From positions 4,767,001 through 4,831,000 of the forward strand of contig JAUCEF010000013.1 in the NCBI GenBank assembly GCA_033558025.1: a DNA stretch of 64,000 nucleotides, written 5' to 3'. Within the stretch, counting starts at the first letter, position 1. Every line of letters starts with the position of its first letter. The notes under the pieces were generated by a model. It saw only the letters and a list, made by a program, of their open reading frames with translations, was not told the origin of the DNA and ran no database searches. Below, piece after piece: positions 28,638-38,456 of the stretch. Source of the DNA: Phytophthora sp. 'mugwort'. Its lineage: Eukaryota > Oomycota > Peronosporomycetes > Peronosporales > Peronosporaceae. A program made the translations under genes and the position numbers.

Positions 28638-30500
28638 TGGCACCAAGCAACCTCTTCAGCACCCGTCAAGTGTGCAACTACTTTTTCGAAGTGGTTCTGG
28701 ACAAACATGATGAGCCGACACCATATTTTCAGTGCCAGTGCTATGTTGTGCGTAAGCAAGCGCACAAGACTGGATACACCAATCTACTTGACCACGTCCT
28801 CAAGCGGCACCCCGACTACGCGGCAACAATGATGGCCAGTAGCATCAACACGGCCTCGCTAGTGGCATTCGTGGACCAGAAGTCGCAGGCTGTCTTCTGC
28901 TGGCTGAGCTGGACCACGGCCTGAACGTGCAGTTTTCGCGGTGCGGAAACTCAACAGAGGCCAAGTACTCCAACCAGAGATGAATCTCGACCGAAGCCCT
29001 GCAGGAGTACACCGAATTAGTCGTTCGTCAGATCGAAATCGACACCGGTACGACGCTTCCCGTCAAATTCGGTATCATGTTCGACGGGTGGACGTTCCTT
29101 TCGGAGCATTGCCTCGCGGTGTTCGCGGTGTTCGAGCATGACGGCCACACGGACAAGGTGCTTATCGTCTTTGCGCTCCTCGTCGACGACCAAGCCATCG
29201 CCCACTCCGCTGTCAGCCACGTCAAGGTATCCTCTCTTTTTTTCGACCGTGATGTCGCTGATATCATCTACTTGGTAGCCGACAACTGTGCCGTAAACAT
29301 GAGGCTGGCGGACTGGCTGGGGGTTCCTCTAGTTGACTGTGCATCACACCGCCTTAACCTCGCGGTTCAGTTGTTCCTGTCCGACTTGACTCCTTTTTTT
29401 TTGTGCATCGTCATTTCTCGGATTTGACTGACCAATCCACCGATCACTCGATGTCACGTGACTATCATTCGTTAGAAGAACTCATCGCTTCCTGGCCGTC
29501 CATTTCGGTCGCGATGCCCTCGTTCGAGTCAGATGTATCATCGAGGCGCTCAATTTGGCTGGCCAACCGATTGTGAGGAAGGCGGCGCCGTTAGCCTGAT
29601 ACTTGCTCTGAGTGCGTGCATGGGTCTCATTGCGACGCTCCCCAATCACGCGCAACCTCTTGCTGTAGTTGACGTGGATTGTAGTGCCGTCCTCGGGAAG
29701 CGGGATGATCGGATATGGTAGTAAGTGAGCGACACACAAAGGACAAAGAGCATATCGTAATTGCGCTCATCTCAACTGTATTGGTTGGAGCACACAGGCC
29801 ACGGTGTGGTCATGCCCCGAAGTAGTTTTCGACGATCTCCCAGTCGTGAGCGATGCGATCGTCGGTCGCTTTCCGCCAGCGAGAGCTGGAGTGTACGAGT
29901 GACCACAACCGTTCAAGCTCTACCGGCGCAAAGTTGGTCAGCGCGAGGGACGTTCTCCGCGTCCTTATTGAAAAAAAAGCTGTGATAGATGGGAGGATGG
30001 GGAGTCCACCTGGTCGTCGAAGCCGTCAAGGCCCACCGAGCTCGCTCGCTCATGGGCTCCTGTCGACGATCATTTAGCTGGATCAGCGCGTCAACACCTT
30101 GCACAACGCGCTGCTGGGAAAGCTGCGAAGTAGCTGAAGCATTACCGACAGAGTGACGCCGGCACGTTGTCGGGTCGGCTTGTCGTTTGCGGGCTGCGAA
30201 AAGCTCGGCTGCGAGGGCCAGTCACGACCGGAGACTCCTTGCTTGATCTTGCGGGTCGGTGTGGGGAATATTTGGGAGCATCCCAAACAAATTGATGAAG
30301 TTCGCGGCGAATTGAGAAACGAGGGGATCTTTTGGATATCGACCGATCGCTAACTATACATCCAGTGGTTCGGAACCACTAAATTACTCGACCATCACTC
30401 GATTGCACCGCAACTATTTTCAAGGTTAAGGACGATGGTTACGGATGGACGACTACATCACGAAAGTACTTCTCTGTCTTACAAAAATTTAGACAATTCA
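28638..30500 (+). pseudogene. BED-finger hAT transposase, frameshifted and interrupted (copy 1)
   Basis: Begins MAPSNLFSTRQVCNYFF with a BED-type finger (CQC...GYTNLLDHVLKRHPDY). After a frame change near 28930 it continues ISTEALQEYTELVVRQ and the hAT core MFDGWTFLSEHCLAVFA, ALLVDDQAIAH, YLVADNCAVN and DCASHRLNLAV (28980-29390). The match stops at a T-run at 29391. A weaker match to the next hAT block (LTIHPVVRNH, then STITRLHRNYF in another frame) resumes near 30345, so about 950 bp of unrelated sequence may interrupt the gene. Multiple stops make it inactive. Same hAT type as the copy at 34985. Confidence 0.7.
29391..30344. other. Sequence interrupting hAT copy 1
   Basis: Not recognised. 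A short natural-looking translation (VHFGRDALVRVRCIIEALNL, about 29500-29570) hints at an old insertion. No flanking target duplication was seen. Confidence 0.35.
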
Positions 30501-30878
30501 TGTAATTTGGTCTAGTTATAGCTACACTAACACGTAAAAGACTGGGGCACCCACGTTGGATAGCTTGTCATAGCGCGGTCATTGCTCCGTTTCTAGCTAT
30601 TCATAACGGCGTAATGCAAGTAAATAACATTGACGGAATCCGCTCTTTTCAAGAAGTAAAAGGGTTTTATTCGTAATTATTAAAAAATTTAGCGGTATTC
30701 AACTAATCTCTTACGGCGCAATCACCTCGATGTATTGACCCATCTCTCAAATACACAACAGTCAGAAACATGTCGAATAGTCTCTACTAGGCGTCTGTTC
30801 AGGTGGGGTTTTATCGGCTGTCATTGCGATATGCGCCAAATCACAAGATTATTATATCCAATCAGCTGCTACCTCGGT
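30501..30878. other. AT-rich spacer, nothing recognised
   Basis: No open frame of interest. The mariner-like copy 2 ends abruptly at the right side of this stretch. Confidence 0.45.
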
Positions 30879-31588
30879 TTAAGACAATGATTTAGCAATA
30901 AAACTGCAGATTAAAAAATACGATTTGTTGGTTAGAAACATTACCTTACCGATGTAGTGTTTGTTGGGACACGATCGGAAAGACAACGCTTCATCAGCAG
31001 CCAAATAATAGCGAGACAATGCCTTGTACATATTAGACCACTTTTCATCTATGCGCAACATCATACATTGGATCAATGAGATACGAAAGCCCGCCTAAAA
31101 AAAAGCCAATATTAGATTAAACTTAAATTAGGCAATACATTGATTTTAACAATAGTAGTAACCTACCGACAGGTCGCTGCACGTGGGCAAGAGCCCAGGT
31201 CAGCCGCTGGAGCTTATGCGCGTCGGTGGGCTGTGGCTTGACCCTGGTGATGAAGCGCCGCAGCACCTTGGCCTTGAGGTGACGCTGCAGGGTCGATCTT
31301 GGGATGTCGGTGGCCGCCTCCAGAGCGCGCAACGCGCTGGCCCACCTCCTCGGGGCTCAACCGGGCCTTCCTGGGCGGGTACGACCGACCCGACTGCACG
31401 AGAGCGGTCGCGTCGTCACGCAGGCCCGAAATGGCCTCGATGGCCGCGCGACTGAGCCCAAACGCCTTCTTGCTACGCGCGACTGTGCCATAGCGGAGGC
31501 GACCTTCCTTACTGAGCTTGGAAAGGAAGAGCACCATCGCGACGCGCGTTGCCGGCGTGATGTCCTTGGCGCCAAGTGTCCTCGCCAT
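30879..31588 (-). pseudogene. Mariner-like transposase, 5' half only (copy 2)
   Basis: Reverse-strand start MARTLGAKDITPATRV aligns with the start of copy 1. The first DNA-binding region is open to LSPEEVGQRV, then a one-base shift leads to STLQRHLKAKVLRRF and KLQRLTWALAHVQRPVG. A putative intron (31166-31095, GTAGGT...TTTTAG) lies exactly where intron 1 of copy 1 is. The next exon carries LRIDEKWSNMYKALSRYYL and NKHYIGKVMF, then ends near 30900; second and third catalytic Asps are missing. A truncated, dead relative of the element at 26725, in the opposite orientation. Confidence 0.75.
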
Positions 31589-31726
31589 CTTGTTCCTTTT
31601 GCGTTGTGAGGCCTGCAGCGAATTAGTGGTAGCTGCCAACCGTTTTACGATCGACGAACCCCTAACAATATTAGCCAATAGAATCCTTATCACTATTTTG
31701 TGTAGTACACAAAAAGCCAAACTATT

Positions 31727-31746
31727 CATAATTTGGTGGGACAGAG
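31727..31746 (-). repeat. Probable 5' terminal repeat of mariner-like element 2
   Basis: Reverse complement CTCTGTCCCACCAAATTATG resembles 26516-26535 at the 5' end of copy 1. It lies 158 bp upstream of the copy 2 ATG. Confidence 0.4.
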
Positions 31747-33008
31747 AAGTACAAAACTTGTGGTTACATATGGGCTCTACGTGGTACTAGCTAATTGGAT
31801 GAAGTAACTCAAAATCTGACAAGATTGAGCAGAACGTATTCAGTAGGAATGCAGTAGGCTTAGAGGTAACAAAAAGTATTCGAATTTAGGGCCTAAAGAA
31901 TCGCTTTGCATTTTGCTCCAAATCGCCAAGCCTTTTTGATTATGGTCTCAAGTCTCGGGAGCACGAGTCAAACAACATCCACAAAATTTAATTCCAAGCT
32001 GCCGCTCAAAACCAGAATGGTATTGGTTTATAAATGGTTTAGTCATATCTTCTACCGTCGAAAACGCCCATAAATTGCGCGTCGCGGCTCACTAGTACCC
32101 GACCGCTCTTCATTTCGTATGGTTTCGCTTTCTCATGCTCCAAGTACCCTAGCAAAAGTCAGCGTACCGATCGAGCGCCAAACGTTTCTCCTTTGGCAAA
32201 TGCGCGCACGCGTGACAACCGAACCCCATCAGGATTACCAGTAGGATTTCTGGCCTATAAACTTGATGCCGTGGCTTGCCGGCACGTCGGACACCGATTC
32301 CGCTAGAACGTAGGAACGCTTCGCCCCTATATCTATTGGCAATCCGGTAAGTTTCAACACACAGTATGCACACTACACCAATGTCCGCTGAGCTGTCTGA
32401 GCTCACTAAAGTAGGTGGCTTACCACCGCCTGGTTCGTCGGGTTATACTTTTTTTTTGTATTGACCCATCGGAAAGGTCCTGCAAAGGTCCAACTTGGCT
32501 CAGAGACGTCTTGGGACGTCCACCAGTTTCCTCCTGGACACTAAAATGGGTCTTTTGGGGTACCCATCTTCGAGAAATTGACCTTTTTTACCCAATGTTT
32601 GGGTCCACAAAATCCAAATCGATTCTAAATAGCCAAGTAGGGTAGTTAAGTAGGTTGCTTACTAGCCTTAAAGTGTAATGTATTTTTGTTAACTAACACA
32701 ATGTCCGATTCAGCTCCACGATTCCGTCCATCGGAGTGTGTATTTCGGCGTGGTCTTCTGTACTATCCCACGATCGCTGCAGAACCGGCCATTTCGCGGT
32801 ATGCAGACATTGCCGTTGTCGCTTCGGAGCGTTTTCAGGCGCTTGCCGTTCTGAGGTTCAGCGAACGCCACAAAATTAGCGAGTTTGGAGGCCACCTTGG
32901 ACATCTCCGTTGCAGGAAGCAGGTCACCATTTTGTCCTTTCGTGGTTCTGTAAAAAACTGGAGCCACATTTGAAGAAACGAACCTCCACCTGCATTGCTA
33001 CCCCCACG
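31747..33008. other. Repeat-island sequence, no gene recognised
   Basis: Several short frames exist but none has domain-like content or biased codon use. TGTATTGACCCATC occurs at 32457 and also at 30732, a 14-bp direct repeat of unknown meaning. Confidence 0.45.
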
Positions 33009-33400
33009 TTATGGGGATCTATCAAAGGAATACCGCGACGAAGCGGAAGTTTACTAAACGTTCCGCTGTGACAAATGCCTATGTTCTGAACACTTCCAAC
33101 GAAACACGACGTAACTACTCAGACAAGGTGATGTACAAGTGTCCATACACACCACGCACCATGATCTTCAAGCACATTAGCTAAGTCGAAACGAAGGGAT
33201 GAACGCGTAGTTGAAGGGGAGCATCTAGGCGAAGGAGCACGGAGACGTTAGCAGCGATATCGAAAGCAGCGATAGCAAGGCCAAAAGCGACGAAATTTGC
33301 GAGGCCTAGAACGACGCCAGCAGCGGCATCGATTACAACGGAGAAGAAGAGTAAGGCTGGTTTTACGGTCAACTAGCCAATACAAGTAACGCTGTCCTGG
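33009..33400 (+). pseudogene. Decayed reading frame of unknown family with acidic tail
   Basis: From 33012 a frame reads MGIYQRNTATKRKFTKRS and continues to YTPRTMIFKHIS before a stop (33181). A shifted frame then reads a Ser/Asp/Glu-rich segment (SSDIESSDSKAKSDEIC) broken by a further stop. The order basic/globular then acidic suggests one ancient protein, probably element-encoded, but no family is recognised. Confidence 0.25.
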
Positions 33401-34947
33401 CCTAAGTGATAAAATTGTTCATAGTGACAGTGACAAAACATTTTATGGTAACATAGTCATGATGCCACGCCAGAGAGCGGCTCGAGATGCATTCTATTGG
33501 TTAAGTTTCTACCTGTCTGGGTACAAGACAAACTTCACATCTAGTGCGCGGGACACGTACGGAGTGCGCCCGGATCCTGTCGGCTCAAACGGATTTGGAT
33601 CCGATCTTTCGCTGATGGTAGGGGGAGGTTGGGCCCGTTGGTTTCGACGGCTTATATCGATAGAAAGCTTTCGGCATAGTTACTATTCCTGGGTGGCCTA
33701 GTCCTATGCCTTGCCTTCAGCTACACTATGAAAGCAAACCTTGAACTTGTTGAAGGACTTGCACCCATAGATACATTATCGACATCTATAGCCCCCCAGA
33801 CTTCTAATATTGACATTATGTCGCAAACGACAGAGACCACCACGGCACAACATTGTTGTAGATCTGTGCCGCACGAACGCGTTGTCGCGCACCACCAGAG
33901 CTCAGCCAGTAGAAAGATGTCTTCATCTTTCTCTGGTGCTTCTTCTGGGCAAACACAAACCGCTGATCAATCGCCAAACAGGGCTCCTCTAGTTCCTCCG
34001 CGCTCTGGGCCTCATCTTCTCGAATCTGTTTAACCCGACGAATTATAGGGCTACCGGTGCTGAAACTACAAGCCACCCGGTTTCAACAACAGAAGAAACA
34101 GTTTTAGTCACCACCATTGCGGGAGGCAGAATATCGCTTTCAGACCCGGCGATTTATAACGTCACGTATTACGGTAAACACTAGTCGATGCTTGTGGTAA
34201 CTGCGGCGTCCCGTGTACCACTTTAGCACTGCACTTCGTAGTTGCATATCCAACCGGTATGCAAAACCTGCCACCACCAGTAGCGAACATCAAGCCACTG
34301 CCCCGAAACGTACATTTTGAAAGCTTCCAGCTCAGGTATCGGTTGTCATTTTGTAAGAACGCTGTCTTTTTCAGCGCAGTACGCAGTCATGTTTTCCGCG
34401 TAGCGCGTTCTGACGATCCTATTCATTACAGATTTTCTATGCTCTGATGCCCCGGTGCTTCGTCTGTTTCCAGACATTGTACATGACATGAAAGAATGCA
34501 ATACGTGTATTGGCCACCGACTCAAACTCAAAGAATTGCAGGAAGCCATTGAGCTGAGCATCACTCGCATCGCATATTACAGCACTGCTGCTAAGAGTTG
34601 CAGTTTGTCGAGTCTGCTTGACCAGCCAAACGAATACCGTCAAATAGTGCGAGCATTCATTCGCAGTGCGACGACTGACGTTGAAGACTGCATCAAGCTG
34701 GTAAGAGCGCGACGCATCTGAAACCCCATGTTATGACAGGATATACACATGACTTGAATGAAGCTCGAAATAGCGGAATCCGCCCCGGATGCGTACTCGA
34801 CAGGGTTCCGCAAAATTTAATATTCCTAATATTAGGTTTCCGTAAGTTACGGTATTAAGTAATTGACCTTCCATCCTCAATTCGTGCCAAATATAATATA
34901 TAGGCCGCCGCCGAAAACCATAGAACTGGTGGTTAGGACGAGACGAG
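33401..34947. other. Decayed sequence with unrecognised open fragments
   Basis: Two natural-looking fragments are present: 33728-34033 (MKANLELVEGLAPID..., Ser/Thr/Gln-rich), continued in another frame by NPTNYRATGAETT (about 34030-34185), and 34455-34721 (MLRLFPDIVHDMKECN...). They may be pieces of one old gene with frameshifts or lost introns. Function unknown. Confidence 0.3.
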
Positions 34948-34984
34948 ATGCAGACCTTTCATTCACGGAAGCCGCTTCTTCATC

Positions 34985-36545
34985 TTGCTCTTCGTCACTT
35001 GCAATCATCTTCAAGCAGACCACCACATTTGCCCCAAGTTTCCTGCCCCAATACCCTCAATACCGCCATGTTCTCTCGCCGTTGCACTCTTCACCCCGAG
35101 GAAGGCGACTATTACTATGTCGGCTGTGTTTTTTTCTGGCGAAAACAAAACTCGTAGAAGAGGGTATAGGAACCTGGTGGAGCACCTCCTACGCTGCCGC
35201 GCCAACAGATACGAGGACGAGTACCGCACCGTTCAGAGACGCGAGGGGAGTGTTGAGGCGTTCCTGAAAGGTGATGACTTTTCTCCAACCGTCTCCATTG
35301 GCTGGATTGGATGATCATGGCAACTCGTGGGCTCAGCATCTGTGAGAAGACAAAAACGCGGAAATACACGCACCTGAGCCCCTTGAACGTTACTCCGCTG
35401 AGAAGCACATGTTTTCTTTGGAGGACGCCGTGCAAGGGTACGTGAAGCAGCGCTTGGCGGTCAAAAACTCGGCTTGGCAGTTGACGTGTGGACAGAAGAT
35501 GGAAACCACTTCGTCGCGAACATCGCCACCACCCCCCACGGAAAAGTTCCTGCTCTATTTTTCTTCCATTCCGCCGAACGAGTCATACATGAGTCCGGAC
35601 TCGATCGTCGCTATTCGATTACGTGTTTGACATGTACGGAGTTGGTGCCGCCCACCAGCTGTCCTTCTACGTTTGATATCATGCTTCGGTGAACGTGGGA
35701 TCGCAAAAGAAACGCGCGTACCGATATTCGGATGTGCTTTAGCCATCGAATGAACATGAGTGACTGTCTGCACGCATGGAGCAGTACACTGACTTGATCA
35801 AAAAGGTGCAGCGACTGATGAAAAGCTGAACACGATCAAGAATTGACACCATCCGCGAGAAGCAGATACTCTCATTCCTATCGTACGCAACGTGACTCGA
35901 TGATAGATCGCTTTTTCGCGATCTACAGCAAGCTGGAATAGGATCGATGATCGATGATCAGCTGGCAGACTTCATCAGAGAGAACGTCTGGTTCAAGGCG
36001 CTGCATACGATCTGAAGAATCTGGAGAGCGTGAGCAAGAAGCTACAGACTTTGTTGGACGTGCGAATGCTCTTCGACCATGCCGTCAAGCATTATGCCTC
36101 CACTACCGCACCTTGCTCCGACGTCCACTCTGGTGAAGTTCCTGACTTCGAGAACGGCATCGTGAAGGTTCTGGCTGGAAAACAGCAATCTCTTACTCGT
36201 GCCGAATGCACAGCTGTGGCCAAGCTTCTGCGGTCCGATGGCGCACGCGAGATACCGGACGAAGAACCACAAGTAGACGCTACGAAGAAACGATCTTTAG
36301 CGGAAGCTGCTCTAGCGGAAGAGACAACGGCACCACTGCAAGCAGACCCGAGGTGGATTCCGCCGACCTCAAACGACGTCGAACAACTGTTCTCGCGAGC
36401 TGCCATTGTACTCGCGACTCAGACACAGCTTGAACCCCATGACGCTGGAAATAGTGCTGTTCCTGCAGTACATCCACCAATGTGGAATGACAGTGCAGTC
36501 GCTCGAGATATTGAGAACAACCGGAAGAAGAGGCGTGTAGCTTAA
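34985..36545 (+). pseudogene. BED-finger hAT transposase, multiply frameshifted (copy 2)
   Basis: Shifted frames give hAT blocks in order: a degenerate BED finger (RRRGYRNLVEHLLRC), VDVWTEDGNHFVANIATT (about 35475), GIAKETRVPIFGCA (about 35700), LIKKVQRLMKKLNTIKN then PIVRNVTRW (35790-35900, the conserved TRW block), LKNLESVSKKLQTLLDVRMLFDHA (from about 36015), GIVKVLAGK and the C-terminal dimerisation block WIPPTSNDVEQLFSRA (about 36350). The last 171 codons (from about 36030 to the stop at 36545) are open. Stops and shifts upstream make the copy inactive. Confidence 0.8.
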
Positions 36546-37458
36546 AAAGCGACGGCGGAGGCGAGACTTTCTTGCTGACAATAGCCATGGGTATGGTTCA
36601 AGCTGTGATTTTGAATCTTATACGTGGACGGTGGTACTTGAATGGGTGTTTGTTGGAATCGGGGTGCGCGGTAGGAGGGTTTTCGAGGTACCCCCTCCTG
36701 ACTCATTGAGCGCATCCGTTCAGGCTGATTCTTTCATTTTCACCCCGGTGAAATATGGTGCCGTCCAGGCGATAGTGATGGGTAGTCACATGGCCCTTCG
36801 CCACACTGGAGCAATAAGAAATAATTCCATTATTTATTGGTCGCACCTTGGCCCTGCAAATAATCTCACATTCCATTGTGGGCAGGCGTGGTACTCTAGA
36901 CTCGACTCTATCAAAGCGCTGTTGATATCTCAATGACGACGAATCTGTGTCAGTTTCTTTCCCCGTGAACGTGTCCGCTTCCATTTTCGCAATGCCCGAA
37001 GCAAAAAGCCTTCGTTAGACCACCAGTTAAATTGAAGCAAATTTTCCGCACAATCTCATTTGTGCTGTACAAGCGTTAGTCACTTACACGATACTAACTA
37101 TTTGAATTTTATTTGGTGGGTTGGGCACTGAATCATCGTGTTTGCCTGGAGCTAAATATTATAGATTAGACCGAAAATAAGTTCCAGAAACAACACTCAT
37201 TAGAGCTTCGTTTGTTACACGTCAGATTTTCCGGATTATGGATCCGCATCGATTTGTGGACACCACAGTACAAACATTCTGAATGAATGTATATGATAAT
37301 TCTACTTTAGAATATTCATACTTCTTTCCCTGAAACAACGCCAAAAACGTTTTATTTCAACCAATCAAAAAATAGTGCGATAAAAAAGGAATCAGCCAAA
37401 TATTAAGGATCATTATACTAATAAAGCAACAGCTATTCAGTCGTTGAAATCAGTCTGA
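36546..37458. other. Spacer, nothing recognised
   Basis: AT-rich in its second half with no supported gene or clear repeat. Confidence 0.5.
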
Positions 37459-38409
37459 CATGGAGAGCGGCACTGGTCCGCCGTAAGGGGAGTGCATGAA
37501 GTGCAAGAAGCTGGTATCGAAACACCGCAAGGTGGGCAAGAAGAAAAATCAACCGAAGGCGCGCAAGGTGATCAACCGCAATCCTACAACCGCCACAAGG
37601 GCAAAACCCTTAGCAAGCGGTTCGAGCAGCGCTTGTACGACCGATTTTGTCGGCTCGAAGGTGAGAAATAATATTTTTGTACATTTTGGACAAATGAAAA
37701 GCCTATAATGTTATAGTGGACAGAGAAAATCTTGTGAACTTGAGTAGCATGCCTCTGGATGTGGAGCGAATGCGAGAAATAGAGTGGATCACCGAGCGCA
37801 GCTCGAACCTCGTTCATGGTATCAACCAAGATCCAGTTCTATTATCGTATGTCATAACTGCACTGCGAGCCCGGTGCAAAGCGGTGTACAAGGCCGCTAT
37901 GTTTGTACTCACCCAGACAAGGTTTCATCTCTATAAGAAACGTTTGGAGACCGAACGGAGAAGATCGCGGGATTCACAGATGAAACAGCAACTGCTTTTC
38001 ACGACCTTAAGTCTAAGATGCTCGCAGATACTGATGACATCCCCGATGACGAAGTTGATTCGTGGCGGATGAAGAGTATGCACGGGAGACAAGAAGACTT
38101 TGACTAGCTCGACAGGAAGAAGAGGAAGTCAGGCTGAGCCTTGCTCTAGTTCAAGAAGGATTGCGCTCGTACCGCAAAAGAACGGAGAAACGTCTTGCGT
38201 CGATTTCTCTTCACACGACCAATTTCCGAGTCAGAGAAGAAGCAGCTCAGCGTGCGCGCAACGAAGAAATAGCCAAGCTGGAAAAAAAAATTGCCGAATT
38301 CGAGTGCAAAGGCCATGCACGACTTACGAGGAATTTGTGCAATCGAACAAACAACGTAAGGGGTCCACCCGTTCGCCCGCTAAGTAGGGAGCGTCTCCCC
38401 TCCCTCTGA
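37459..38409 (+). pseudogene. Decayed coiled-coil gene with one clear intron, unknown function
   Basis: The best frame reads EVQEAGIETPQGGQEEKS, then KTLSKRFEQRLYDRFCRLE, and is joined by removal of an intron 37662-37716 (GTGAGA...TTATAG) to VDRENLVNLSSMPLDVERMR. It continues to YKKRLETERR (about 37965), where a frameshift leads to IAGFTDETATAFHDLKSKML and an acidic run ending at a stop. Another shift gives QEEEEVRLSLALVQEGLR and a charged coiled coil (38161-38409). No intact start was found; MESGTGPP at 37459 runs into a stop. Not recognised; charged helical composition suggests a structural or element-encoded protein. Confidence 0.4.
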
Positions 38410-38456
38410 CGTAGCACACTGATGAATTCAACGACTTTTCATCAACGCTAGGGCTC

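Noticed and set aside
30732..32470. 14-bp direct repeat TGTATTGACCCATC at 30732 and 32457, possible LTR ends
   Set aside because: Too short; flanks do not align and there is no polymerase or integrase sequence between them.
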